Origin: Acestrorhynchus altus
Lineage: Eukaryota > Chordata > Actinopteri > Characiformes > Acestrorhynchidae
Assembly (NCBI GenBank): GCA_034509495.1
Contig: CM067504.1
Span: 5,224,442-5,288,441 of the forward strand
Direction: 5' to 3'
Length of the DNA stretch: 64,000 nucleotides
Numbering within the stretch: position 1 is the first letter of the stretch; every line of letters starts with the position of its first letter. The translations under genes were made by a program, and so were the position numbers. The notes beneath the pieces are model-generated. The model was not told the origin of the DNA. It searched no databases and worked only from the letters and a program-made list of their open reading frames with translations. Shown here piece after piece: positions 48,152 through 60,649 of the stretch.

Positions 48152-48237
48152 TGCGGATGTGAACCCAGAGCACCATGTGAAGATACTGGAGGCTCTTATC
48201 GTGGTTGGAGGCTTGACGGAAATGCAGGCCGCCCCAG
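48152..48237 (+). CDS. pik3r (p85 class): PI3K p85-family regulatory subunit, fifth BH exon (end of BH domain)
   Basis: Acceptor ctatccctccag and donor gtaggc bound 86 nt. One incoming base completes a serine codon begun in the previous exon; the exon then reads ADVNPEHHVKILEALIVV then GGLTEMQAAP and leaves in phase 1. Human p85-alpha, from memory, has SSDNTENLIKVIEILIS then TEWNERQPAPA, so the S.(D/N) start, KI.E.LI core and terminal Q.AP match, and the exon length matches within one codon. The usual tryptophan of the TEWNE segment is absent here. After this exon p85 proteins continue into a proline-rich linker and the N-terminal SH2 domain. Confidence 0.85.
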
Positions 48238-48880
48238 GTAGGCCAACCCTCCATTGACCCTCTTTCACTCTTAGCAGCTTATTCTCCTCCCAGAGGCTTC
48301 AGGCTGGTTCGGGGGGGGTGAGGAGGTGAGGATGTGGGTGTACCCCTCAAGAGTTTTTCTTTAGATATTTTTGTTTTGGAGACCAAATCCAATGGTGCAC
48401 AGAGCCGACATTCACCAGCAAACACCAATACAGCTAAATGCGGAGTTGATGTGTCCTACCTCTGTGTAACTGGAGCCCACAGAACACTCTTTCCCATTCA
48501 CTCTGGTTCATTTGGCCTGTCAGGTCTTATTAAAGCAATGAGCCACAAGGGGCTGTGGATTACAGTGATTTTGCAACAGCTGAGGGGTGTAACTCACGCA
48601 CTAACTGTGGGAAATGACTATAATTCATGATTGGAGTGACTATAGTGATACAATACACAAATATTTCATAAATAATCTATTGTTAACATAAACAAGAGGC
48701 TGGAGTTTCTAAGCAGCATGACAGTTCCTTATGTAACCACCCCTAGATTCTTTGGTCTTTGATATCATGTTGTCTTTATTAAGATATAGGTTCTTGTGTT
48801 GATCGGTGGAACAACACATCACAACACATCACTCCACTGTTTCCTGTGTAAAGCTACTGGGAGTTTCCATGCGCTGTAGT

Positions 48881-48882
<2 letters not shown>

Positions 48883-48945
<63 letters not shown>
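48883..48945 (+). repeat. Compound (CA)n(TA)n microsatellite
   Basis: About 25 CA units pass into TA units and then tactatatact. Confidence 0.93.
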
Positions 48946-48978
48946 CTATATACTATCATATATATACTATCAGCAAGA

Positions 48979-49437
48979 AATCCAGCTCAGAAAACAGCCG
49001 AAATCCACTGAATTAAATCCCGGTTTAAATGCCATAGCAGCCGTCCAGTGCGGGTTTACTGCTGTGTCCAGAAAATTAGAATATTGTACAAAAAGTTAAA
49101 TAAAAAAATTGTGGATTTTTTATTCATTATATGTAAAATGACATATTTCAATATTTTCAAGTCTAATTTTGAGTATTATGAGGAACCTATTGTACATATC
49201 TTTGTCCATCTAAATGAATATTCTTTTGAGGTACATATAACTGGAATTAAACATTTATATGAATTATAAGTAATATAAAAAGACTTCACCCCTCAGAAAT
49301 CAGATTAACAAATAATAATTTGGATAGTGTTTTATAATTAATAATATGTTTGAATGATTTGAGAATATAGTAATAATTTTTATTTATAATAAGATTGGCA
49401 AAGATCTTTATAACATATTAGTCCAAATAAAATAAAA

Positions 49438-49516
<79 letters not shown>

Positions 49517-49633
49517 CAGGCATGTGTGACTGACTTCTATAAATATTTATGTTAAAACTGAATTTTAGGCAAATAAATGTACATCAAACTCCAAAAACAC
49601 CCTGCAAAATTGCCTTGGGGTTCTAAGAGTTAA
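48979..49633 (+). mobile_element. TTAA-flanked element, 5'-truncated copy split by a TA tract
   Basis: Internal left-arm sequence (aaatcccggtttaaatgcc, ccagtgcgggtttactgctg) leads through AT-rich filler and a 70-bp TA microsatellite to the typical right end ttctaagagttaa. The GC-rich core is deleted or unrecognisable. Confidence 0.6.
49442..49511 (+). repeat. (TA)n microsatellite
   Basis: About 34 TA units inside a TTAA-element copy. Confidence 0.94.
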
Positions 49634-50342
49634 CTAGCACTTTTGTGTGGAGTCTGAAGTTTGTCAGGCAATTAATGAACAGTCATGCGAGCTTTTAAAC
49701 AGCAGGCTATAATCTGTGAACTAAGTGCATGAAGCTCCTTGTTCTCCCTTGTGAAAGAGGGATTTCCAACAAAGTTCTTTTTGTGCTGACTGTTTCGATG
49801 CTGATGTCACTGATTTGGTAATCGTCGGTTCCTTGTTGGTGATTGTGTTTCTTAGCAGTGATGCTGTCTCTCTGAATCCTTTGGAAGTGAATAAGTCATT
49901 CCTAACTCGAATCAGCAAAGTGTGGGCGCTTTTGCGTGCCCTGGTGCCTTGAGTGAGTGATGGGGGCTGCTGAAGGACTGGGGAATGTTTGCGGATAGAT
50001 GGCAGAAGAAAAGAGCGAAGAGAGGAGTTGTAGATGATCCTTCTATCCGAGGCCTGGCTCAACATTAGTGACTGCACTGAGGCCTGGCAGCACTGCCGCA
50101 ATGAATCTGGCCTTCTTGCTGGGGCTTTTGGCAGCCGGGGCTTAGCTCTGTGCTCTGTTCTGTGGTTTAATGAAAAGAGTTTGACTTGGTGCCTGATGCA
50201 GTTCCTTCGGCTGGAGTTTATTTAACTTATATATCACACATGGAGAATGACCAGGCTCCTCCCTTGACGACCGTGACCTAGAGTCAAAACATTGAGTTTC
50301 GATCATGGAACGTCCAAAGTTAGCCCTACGAAGCACAAACAG

Positions 50343-50372
50343 GCACACACACACACACACACACACACACAA
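50343..50372 (+). repeat. (CA)n microsatellite
   Basis: About 15 CA units. Confidence 0.93.
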
Positions 50373-52236
50373 GTGTCCACATTTTCCTGGGTTTGTTCTG
50401 TGAGCCGTGGTAAATGAGATGTTTTTCCTTGCTATTTTTGTAGAAACGGAATGATTCGAATGCTTGGATGAGACTTCAGCACGATTGATGATGATAGGAC
50501 ATTGTTGGAGTTGATTATAAAAGATTTTCTTGTCACGGAGGCGGATTAGAGTGAGGAAATGTCGACGGTGAGGGTATGCAGCCAAGCATTACTGTCTGAA
50601 TAAGTGCCTGTATATATTGGATGTATTTGACAACAAAAGAACAGAGAGATGATAAATGCTTATTTTATTTGTCATCCAGCATCGCATGATTTCAGATCAT
50701 TCTGGATATGCAGTGTCACACTTGACTGAGGACAGCATGGGTGTTCGGGGCTTTGTTGTGAGAGTGTGCTCACGTTTGCATACATATGCTTCATTTGAGT
50801 GGATTTAAGTGTAAGACAGGCTGCAGTTTAATGTCTGGTAAGAGATGACTTTATGACATCAATCAAACATTATTGCACATATGCCGCAACACAATGGTGC
50901 AAACCTACCTGCAGAGAATAATCCCAGAGATTTGTGGCCTGCTGTTGCTGCTGAGGGGTCACAGTTGGGTCTGAGGTGTCACTGTGTTTAATTGGCGTCT
51001 GTTTTTTTGCTCCGAACCCTCCAACGCTGCTCTCTTTGGAGGTTTCCGGAGTGAATTTCTGCTGCTTTTCGAGGCTGTTTGCTGATGCTTCACGTTCATT
51101 AAAGTGCCGAACAGCAGGCCTCAGTGACTTTCTAATCTAAACTGTTGTTCAAAAGAGTCCAAAAAGGGGTTCAAATATCATTTAGACATCAGAAAGATGT
51201 GGTCCTAAATAGTCCATACCCAGGCTTCTGGACCCGTTTGAAGGAGGGGCTTAGTATCGCTGGTTTGCTTGAACACAAGAGCATTCTTTTCAAACCATGG
51301 ACCAGACATCACTTTCCTGCACAGATCGTTGAACTTTTTAGGGCCTAGATTCATCCATTTATTACTTTTCATTATTTTCCTTTCATACAAACACTCAAGC
51401 TTGAAGAACAGCGCTTTCTGGAGTCTCTGCAGGAACACCAGCAAACCATGATCCGTTCTCTGAAGGGTTTTTTAGCCACGCAGGTGACAATTGGAAGCCG
51501 TCACATGACAAAATGAACTAATTAGGCAACTCCACCTACAGCACCGGGAGTGGATAGCTACCATGGTTGCAGTGGACTGAGTCCACTTGAAGCAAACCCA
51601 AACCAACAATTTCAGGAAGAACCAGAGATTGGTTTACTGGACCAGGCCCGCGGTCGAAATTCAGGTCAGTAAAAATGGTGTGAAATCACCCCAATGCTGG
51701 ACAAACTCTGAATTTTACTTAAAAATTAAAATCGATTTGAGTCAGTCGGTGTACATTTTCACTTTATTTGCACAGAAAGGTGGAAAATCTAAACACCTTT
51801 TGTCAGCAAAGAAAACAATATCATTAAAGACCTTCTGAAGAGCTTGATGTGCCCAGCGGTTTGATGTATATTCAGATTTTCAGGCTTCTTCAGCAGTGAT
51901 CTTTAATGAGCCAGCCCTCATGTCTTTGATTAAGGGCTGTCATATTTCGGCCGTGTGTGAAATGTGGTTTTCACAGTTATCGTGGAGCGTGTGGTGAGTG
52001 TGGATGTGAACAGCTGCTCTCTTCTCCTAGACTCTGCTTTCCAGCATCAGAAATGACAATGTCAGAGGTCATACAAGGCCTTGTGGACAGCAGACAGCTC
52101 TGGAGAGCAGGGCTCTGTGTTATCCGCCTGTACTGTGGGTGTATTTTCCAAAAGAGGTGTTGTTTTATTGTATTATTTGTAGTTTATGAGGTTTATATTC
52201 TGCTGTTCTGAAAAGATTTCACATTTGTGTGTAACA

Positions 52237-52239
<3 letters not shown>

Positions 52240-52294
<55 letters not shown>

Positions 52295-52466
52295 GGTAAT
52301 AATAACAATAAGAATAATATCAATAATAATGATAATAATGATAATAATAATAATAACAATAAAAACAATAGTAGTAATAATAATAATAATATTAATAATA
52401 ATAATAATAATAATAAAAATAGTAATACTAATAATAATAATAACAATAGTAATAATAATAAAAATA

Positions 52467-52515
<49 letters not shown>

Positions 52516-52563
52516 TAGTAATAATAATAATAATAATAATAATCATAATAATAATAATAATAA
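52240..52563 (+). repeat. Long imperfect (AAT)n satellite (~320 bp)
   Basis: Almost entirely taa/aat triplets with interruptions such as caataa, gataat and aaaata. Open frames over it on both strands are poly-Ile or poly-Leu artefacts. Confidence 0.92.
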
Positions 52564-52895
52564 TTGCACCATAATAACAACATAAAATCAAGACGAATTG
52601 GATCCTTTCCTAAAGAGGTCATAGGGTACATGACTTGGGAGGAGTGCGCACCGTGAGTGGGCTGGTGTTGCTGTTTAAATGCACTCAAGTCTGGTAATTC
52701 CTGTTCAAGGCCCCCTTCAACCTGCTACAGGCAGTCAATCTGTCAGCTATTGGACAAACAAAATACTACCCCACCTCACACACACGCGTGCACACACACA
52801 CACACACGAATACAGGAGGAAACAAAACAACCCATCCATTTACATTACAGCTTCTCATTTATTCTCCCAGTAATTTCTTATTTTCCCCGTCTCAG

Positions 52896-52979
52896 AGGCA
52901 CGCAACACTGTGCCCTCAGAACGCCTGGCTGCCTCCCTGCCTCCAGCCCCAGATTCAGCCTCTAATACGTTCCAGCTTG
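52896..52979 (+). CDS. Possible p85 linker exon between BH and nSH2 domains
   Basis: Seen: a pyrimidine-rich tract and ctcag acceptor, an 84-nt open segment, and a consensus donor gtaaga. Phase is 1 at both ends, so it joins in frame to the fifth BH exon. It would read E-ARNTVPSERLAASLPPAPD then SASNTFQL plus a split residue. p85 proteins have a proline-rich linker here that ends just before the first SH2 domain; LPPAP and the ending NTFQL are loosely like the LPPKP and NNMSLQ parts of human p85-alpha. That likeness is weak and the linker evolves fast, so this is a candidate from splice signals and phase, not a firm homology call. The following SH2 exon (W.WG motif) was not found in the window. 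Confidence 0.42.
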
Positions 52980-53087
52980 GTAAGATTTGTTGGTGAAACA
53001 TTGTGTTTAAAGAGCAATCTTTGGGGGTTGTTTTGGACTCGCCTCCTCTTGGAGCACTGTGCTTGTCAGAGGCTGATAGATTCATTA

Positions 53088-53088
<1 letters not shown>

Positions 53089-53159
<71 letters not shown>
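53089..53159 (+). repeat. Compound (GT)n(GA)n microsatellite
   Basis: About 10 GT units followed by about 26 GA units. Confidence 0.94.
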
Positions 53160-53160
<1 letters not shown>

Positions 53161-54174
53161 CTGACAGAGAGATAACCTTTACAGATGGTGTAAACAGTTG
53201 CTGAAACATTTGAAACCAGGAAAGAAAAAATGAAGCAAAGAAAGGTGAATGGAGGGATGAGGGGTAAAACAATGAGCAGGCATCCCACTGGTGTCCTACC
53301 AGTTAACACTTTACCATTACAGGTGTGTGATGGAATAGACTGTGTATATAATGCCACACTTCACTTCCTCATTCTGATAATTACATATATCATATTTAAC
53401 AGATGTTTCATAGGCCCTTAAACGGAACCCCCAGGTTCCATTTTTATATTACAATGATTTCTATATTAGGATTAAAAACCATGTACTGGACTCGTGGTTC
53501 CAGTACATTATTAAGAAACACTAAACGATGACTGATGGACTATATTTGGGGTAAGGAGAGACAGTGGTGTACTACTTTCAGGCAGAGCCCACGTTCTGTT
53601 CCACACATGCTGCCTCTGCACGGCATGAGCAGCGGGACAGTGTGATTACTACAGCTTGCTCACGTTGGCCATTCATACACACGTACCGTTTGCACTTCAG
53701 GAAGGCACGGCAGGCTTTTACCACAAACTGTCAGTGCTTTTAATGTCTGCGGAGCCACGTTTTTCCAGATGGAGGAGTAGATAGTCAAATCAGTGGTATT
53801 TTACTTTGTTTAATAAAAGATTTTTCATCAACAGGCCTGATTATTTTAAGCCTCAGCAGTTTCTGTGTTGGGATTGGGCAATAAAAACCTGCAGATCAAC
53901 CATAAAAAAAGTATGTGTAGCACAAAGTGCTTATCTTGCATTTTTTTTATATATCGGCTATGATTCACCGGATTCAGAGGATTTCAGAGGATTGTAGTTT
54001 TTGAGTCACGACCTGCTGACATTTTACCATTTTTTTCCACAGTTGAATCAGCATAGAATCAGCTTTGTTTTAATTTGATCAATTTTGTAATTCAGTTTTC
54101 AAATTAAACATTTGTTTTTTCAACATTAAAGCAACAAGCGACATTATTTTAACCACATTTTAACATTGCAGGTT

Positions 54175-54345
54175 GGTCAGGAGCCAGCAGGGACACTTTT
54201 CGTGGCATAGAACGGACATACTCACACATTCACAGGGATAAACACCTGGAGAGCAATTAGGACTTCCTGTCAGTGCAGGGGATTGAACCCGTGACCTTTC
54301 TGTTTCAAGCCATGGGACTGGACCCTACAGGCCAGAGCTGCTACT
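54175..54345 (-). mobile_element. SINE-like dispersed repeat fragment
   Basis: Contains ggggattgaacccgtgacc, the reverse of a B-box-like GGTTCAATCCCC, and flanking cattcacagggataaacacc typical of a common fish repeat. The head is not clear. Confidence 0.4.
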
Positions 54346-55504
54346 ATAGACCATAGCTGTGTCTAGGAAGTCTTGGCATAGAGTATTTCCTGTCCTTGGC
54401 TTTTAAAAGTCCTATATAGGTTGGATCTGGTGAGTTGAGGGCACAAGATCAGTGATCCCAATGCAAAGTCTTTAGGGTACTCATCTCTGGGACAGGAGAG
54501 GTAGAGGGATGAATGCATAGCAGTGTGATATCAAACCAGTATTTGCCAGTGTTAGATAACTGCTCACCTAACCCTGTGTGTGTGACTCATCACTATAGAC
54601 TGAGTACAGTAGACCTGGTGTGCTGAATCTACAGTCTCTGACTGTGAGGTCATATAAAGGCCACAACATGCAGTGACTAGAAATACTCCAGGCAGAATGT
54701 GAGTGCACGGTTTTCCTTTTTTTTCCCCCTCTTTCTCTCTCTGGAACAGTTTTTCCCTCTAATTATGCTGAGTCATCTCGCCACAGATTGTTCTCATTGT
54801 CCTAAAGCCCTGAATTTAACCTAGTCACACTTCTTTTACACTCACATACACACACGCAACCAGGGGGTCAGGGCACGACCTCCTGGAATTCCCCCGACTA
54901 GCTGACCCTGTGTCCCAGCTGACCCAGTGAAAATGACCACTGCTGTCCTCTCAGCTGCTCGCAATCACATGCTTCAGTGTACCATGTAATAATCTCTAAA
55001 CTGCCCTGACTATGGCCTTTGTTCTGCAGCCCTGTTTTGCCTCCCTTTCCTTCTTATGTCTTTCCATGCAGGGCTGCGCCATGTCAAATGTAAGCTCCAA
55101 TATGAGGCCATTCAGGCGGACTTGTACTGTAAGTATCAAGTGTCTCAGAGAAGACGTGCTGCACATTCTACCAACCACAAAACTTTTCTACAAGACGGAA
55201 AGTTGTTGAGTTTGAACCGGCGTGGGAACTGTTATGATGGAACGTTGAGAGGATCGCATTAATCCTACCTACCGTAACGTACGCTAGCCTAACGTAAACC
55301 CTCAGAAAGGTTGCCTTTGTGCTTTAAACGTCTGAAAATATCCCCCCAGAGATGGTCTGTGTGGACGAGCCTTATTTAAACTGGAATTGGAGCTGTCAGT
55401 TCAGATGCCGTCTTTATCATTGGATGCACTGGGATCGTTTGAGTGGGAACAATTTGAGCAGAATTCATGGGATTTTTGGGAATGTTAATGTTTCATCAGA
55501 ATAA

Positions 55505-56272
55505 CAACCCTCACAACCCGAGATCCACACTTTGCGGGCAGTTAAATGCTGATTTCTATGCTGTTATCTCAGGATCAGTGTAACCTACAGACATGATGCA
55601 TATATAACAAACCACATTACAAACTACAGCTTACCCTTTCTATCCATCTATCGTTGTTGTTTGATGAACTGTTAGCAAACAGCTAAGATTCACTCATTTC
55701 CCACTGAATTAAATCCCAGTTTAGATGCCCAAGGAGCTTCCAGTGCATGTTTCCTGCTCTGTCCACGTGTAGATGCTCAGCCTGCATACAGACTCTGACT
55801 GATCAGTGTGAGGGGGCGGGGCTGATGACATCACTGACCCAGATATTGGGTTTTAGAGGAAAATGAGAAGGGAGGGGCTGTTTGCTCAATTCTTTTGCTC
55901 ACACAGTGTTCAATGATTTGAAACATAAACTCAATATAAAAGGTAAAAAGAAATTTGGAAGAACTATATATACATATATTTATATACATATATTTATATA
56001 AAGTGTTTTTCAGTTTGGATAAGCAAAAACACAAAATTGAAGGTGCAAGTATGTGCTGCATCAAAACATGGTCAAATTCATACAGATATCTAAATTCTGT
56101 TAGTATTTACATCTCGAATGAATATTTGAATAGCATAGACTGACCTGAAAATAACAATATCTGGTATGTTTGATGGTCTCCTATAAATACTTTTTCTACT
56201 TTTTTTGGCAAATGAACCTACGTCCGGATACAAAACATCCCACAAAAACTGGCAGTGCGTTCTAAAGGTTAA
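55505..56272 (+). mobile_element. TTAA-flanked element, full-span copy
   Basis: The left end caaccctcacaacccgag, the conserved core near 55780-55850 (gactctgactgatcagtg, ggggcggggctgatgacat), and the right end tctaaaggttaa are all present. Length is about 0.77 kb. No ORF. Confidence 0.68.
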
Positions 56273-56992
56273 AGGTGACACATTATTTACAAATTCATAC
56301 ATTTGCTTGCTTAAAATGGTAAGTGTTTTCAAATGGTCTGCTTTGTTTGATTATCTTCTTTGCATTGAGAAATCCCATTATAATCAGTGAATAGGAGAAT
56401 TAAAGGCAGACATTTCAAGGGGGTTTTTGGCCTTGGTAAAGCCATCCGCAATCGCAGCCAAAGTGAAGTCTGGATCAGTTTTCCCATGAATCTTAGCTAA
56501 GCCAACAACTGATTGGTTGCACAAATCATGTGCAGAGGAAGCAAATCCTGTCTGGTCACATCTCTACAGGGATGTGATTTTCCTGAAGAAAGTGACATGC
56601 TGCCTTTCCCCAAATGGGATGGCTTATTCCAACCACTGCTGCCTTTTTCCACATGATCCTGTCATCCCAAATTTACTTACAGGCTGCAAAAAAATAATAT
56701 CAGTGCAACTGAAACCATCTTTTATCTACACATTATTATTCATTTGTTTACTTTGAGAATTAAAGAATTATTCTTCTGCGTATATTCAGTAGCATTATGT
56801 TGTACATTGTTCTGTTGGCAGGTATATTTTCTCATTTTAAACATTATTTCTAAAAACAAAATGATCTGCTAATGGAATAAGATCATTTCATAGAATTAAA
56901 ATGACTTTTTTAAGGGATCTCGTAAAATTCTTACAACAGTCTAAATAGTAATATTGACTAATTTTTGACTTGTCAATTGTCTAATTTGACTT

Positions 56993-57345
56993 GTGAATCC
57001 CAGTTTAAATGCCAAAGGAGCTTCCTGTGTTGACTGCTCTGTCCACGTGTACATACTCAACCTGCATACAGACTCTGACTGACCAGTGAGAGGGGGGCGG
57101 GGCTGATGATGTCACTGAACCAGATTAATGGGGGTCCTTGTCAAGCTAATTTTGCAATCTGGATGTGCAATGTTTTTATTGTCCTTTCAAACCAAAGAAA
57201 GACACATGAAAGCAAATTCTTTAGGTCAAATTCTGATCTCCTGAAAACAGTATCTGGTGTGTGTGACGATAATAAGTTCTAAATAATGAAAATAAAAGTA
57301 CGTCAAACTATGAAAATATTTTGCACGTTTGAACAATGAGCTTAA
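56993..57345 (+). mobile_element. TTAA-flanked element, fragment with core
   Basis: Sequence begins in the left arm (aatcccagtttaaatgcc), includes the core (gactctgactgaccagtg, ggggcggggctgatgatg) and part of the right arm (tctcctgaaaacagtatc). Both termini are missing or too degraded to see. Confidence 0.6.
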
Positions 57346-58676
57346 AGAACATTTAAAAAGTGTTTCTAAGCCTCTTAGCTTCTGGTGAACTACATTTGTC
57401 CTCAGTATCTTCACAGCAGACTGATTGAATGTTAGTCTATAAACGTAACAGCAGGCTTAAGCATGAATATTGCCCTCTCATGAATTTTCTGACTCTTACA
57501 TTTTATTTGCTGAAGTAGGAACCTTATTCTCAAAGCGACCGGCTGAGGAGCTTTGCTTCTGCATTGCTTGCATCACTGTTGGCTCTGATGTCCCCGTTTG
57601 ACCCGCAACCGGAACCGAGTTCTCCATAATGGATGGCCAACTACCACTTGGCCCCAGAGACATAAAAATCACTGGGAAATCCTTGAGGGATAGATTAGAA
57701 CATGAGCAGCAAAAACTGGTCCCAGATCAGCAATCTGAGATATTACGTAAGGTTGGAGGATTAGGACTGCTGATCCTGGATCAGACTTCTTCCCTGCATG
57801 CTTCAGCCACCGAAAGACCATAGTCACGGTATCCTGAAAGGCCGGGACCAAAAAACGGCATCTGTGCACTGCACTCTTCCTACATCAGCACACATCCCGT
57901 CCATCACCATGAATACATGTGTCAACTTTCCGCCTTTCGTTTCATTTCCTTTGAGGAAAACTAACTTGAAGCCTGATGGAACTGGCCGTGACACTCGTTA
58001 TTCCAACTGTTTCATTTTTTTTTCTCCCCCATGCACAAAAAAGACCCTTTCAGAGGACATTAACGTCAAACTCTGCTCATGCACTGTGAACTAATCCAGG
58101 CTTTTCATTTAGTATTACACTCAGCTGTACCTCCTAACCGGAGCAGATGTACTTGCTCTTAGAGAGAGGTGCAAAAACACAAACACATATAAAACACACG
58201 CATTAAAGCGTTTGGACGCATATGTTTAAATGTACATGCAGAGGTCAGGGACGGGACAGAGCGAAGGTCCGCCCACGTCGCACCTGCCTTTCCGATTACG
58301 CCATGTTTTCCTTAAAGAGATACCGATCTCGTTAAGGTTGCCCCAGCTGTACTTTCAAAGACATTAATCTTCCATTAAGTATACCCTGCCAGCTCTTCGC
58401 GTGAAGCAAACGCAGCTCTGATTAGTATGACGTGGCTGATCGTAAGCTAGTTGGCTGGATTGAGTGCTGCTGATAAGGTGATTCAAAGCAAGCTCGTGTT
58501 TGAGGTTGTTCTGAGGTCTTGGTGTTGTGTCTTCTCAATCATTCGTAATCCTTGCGAGGTGCAGAAGGTAGATTTTGTTCCACCACAACACATCTGACCA
58601 ATCAAGGCATGGACTCCATAAGACCTCTGAAGACGCCCCGTGGTACCTGGCACCAAGACTGTAGCATTACATATGA

Positions 58677-58945
58677 TTAAACTCTTAGAACATGCTTCAT
58701 AATTCAGGATCAGTGTAACCTGCAGATATGATACACATATATCAAACTACAAGGCGTATCCTGGAAGCAACCATCATTCAGTGAGTGATCAGAAAACAGC
58801 TAAAAAAAGGAGCTTCCAGTGCATGTTTACTGCTCTGTCTGTGTGTACATGCTCAACCTGCCTACAGACTCTGGGTGATCAGTGAGAGGGGGTGGAGCTT
58901 ATGATGTCACTAACTGTCACTAAATTGTACAAGAAAATGAAAACA
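58677..58945 (+). mobile_element. TTAA-flanked element, 5' half
   Basis: It begins ttaaactcttagaacatgc and reaches the core (gggtgatcagtgagaggg, gcttatgatgtcac), then becomes unrecognisable before a GATA repeat. No right end. Confidence 0.58.
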
Positions 58946-59016
58946 AAATAATCTGGAAAACACAGGACAACATGTTACAGATGTGGGTCAGTGCATGCTC
59001 AGTGCAACTCAATAGC

Positions 59017-59079
<63 letters not shown>

Positions 59080-59118
59080 CATACATATACATACATACAT
59101 ACATACATAGATACATAC
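59017..59118 (+). repeat. (GATA)n followed by (CATA)n microsatellite
   Basis: About 60 bp of gata units pass directly into cata units. A compound tetranucleotide repeat at the edge of a degraded TTAA-element copy. Confidence 0.92.
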
Positions 59119-60442
59119 ATACTGTAGTGATTCCTTGAGAGGGTTCCCTCAGGAAATTAAGGTTCCATCATCAGTACAGTACAGAAAAGAGTAGAAAAAT
59201 AAGATGATAATTTAGTAAAGAAAACACTATAGAAATATAAAGAATATATAATATAGAGACTATATAACAATATACAATATATATAAATAGTGCATGAAAA
59301 AACATTATTATTGCACTTTATTGCATCAATCAATTTGGAAAATGTTCTGGCATCAGAGCTGCAATGCAGCTTGAGTACGGGTTGTTATTGAAAACAGTAA
59401 ATACTTAGCATTGTGTTTATGCCTAAAGTGATGTGGAATTCCAAAGACTAGTACTTCCAGGTACTTTTATTGACAATAAAAATGAATTCTTGATCGGGTT
59501 TTGATATTAATGTGTGTATCCCATTCAGGCTTTCTCATTTAAGCCTCATTCAGAGTTCCCAGATGTTTCTTTCTGCCTGACTGTCAATTGATTAAAAGGC
59601 GGTCTCCAAAAATCAAAAAGTTATGCGTACAGTGGAGCTCCACCAACTTCTTTTATTTACACTGGACAGAAAATGCTTTTTATCCTTCCCCGACTAAAAG
59701 GTACATGACTCAGCTGTGCTGGCAGAAGAAAACTCAAATTGACAGCTTAAATAAAGCTCTCTGTGGCGAGCCACAACTGCTTAGGATGCTTTAGAGAGCT
59801 GTGCTGGATGTTCGGAGTGAAATGACCGCGGATGTTTTAAGAATCTTTTTTTATGGTCGTTTTTGAATAAATGTAGAAATGAACGACTGAATTTGTGTCA
59901 CTTTGAGGATTTCCAAGGAGTCGTGGCTGACTTCATTATGGTGAGAAGCTTGATAATTACCAGCGCGGGTGTTCAGAGTAGCTGTGAGCAGCTGATCGAG
60001 TCCAGTTTCTTCCTCCTAACCAGAATAAAACAATATTCTGTCACTTAATATTCCATGTGCCCGTACGCTCCCTTCTGAAGTGCATGGTAATGTTATTAAC
60101 CAGTTCTTTAATATAAAACAGGTCATGTGGAGAGTGGAACCAGAGGCAGGCCTTATTACTGCCTCTCGGTTAGTATTAGACACACTCAGAGGTACCTGGA
60201 CTGCAATAAGGCTTAATTAAATGTGTGAATTAAACCTGTGTGGTGTTAGTGCAGGTTATTTACCACTAGTGTGCTGAAATGAAAAGCTACTGGTGTTCTA
60301 GATTCTATGCAGATAATGGATTAGAAAATCCCCAAATGAAATGAATAAAATAGTGGTACACATTGGTTATTTTTATGCCAAATTCATAGATTATGTCATA
60401 TTCATTGAATATAACATGTGACAGCTTGACAGATTTATATAT

Positions 60443-60467
60443 ATTAGGAAGGTTCTTCCATCACCTG

Positions 60468-60513
<46 letters not shown>

Positions 60514-60540
60514 CAGGTGATGGAGAACCTTTCCTAATAA
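60443..60540. repeat. Inverted repeat with TA-repeat core
   Basis: The left arm attaggaaggttcttccatc then acctgtca is mirrored by tgacaggtgatggagaacc then tttcctaat, with only two single-base indels. A 40-bp TA tract lies between. Total about 98 bp. It can form a long hairpin. Confidence 0.85.
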
Positions 60541-60649
60541 TGGGCAATATGATATTTTGGTATCATGATAAAATGTCTATATCAGTTCCACCCCTACTAT
60601 TAACTTTGAATGCAAGTTAGTGTAAAAAACGTGTTTGTGTGTGTGTGTT

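Noticed and set aside
51957..52211. Cysteine-rich frame MKCGFHSYRGACGECGC
   Set aside because: No domain match, and neighbouring splice-like sites give no frame compatible with the p85 exons.
52193..52591. 132-residue poly-Ile frame and overlapping poly-Leu frames
   Set aside because: Artefacts of the AAT satellite on both strands.
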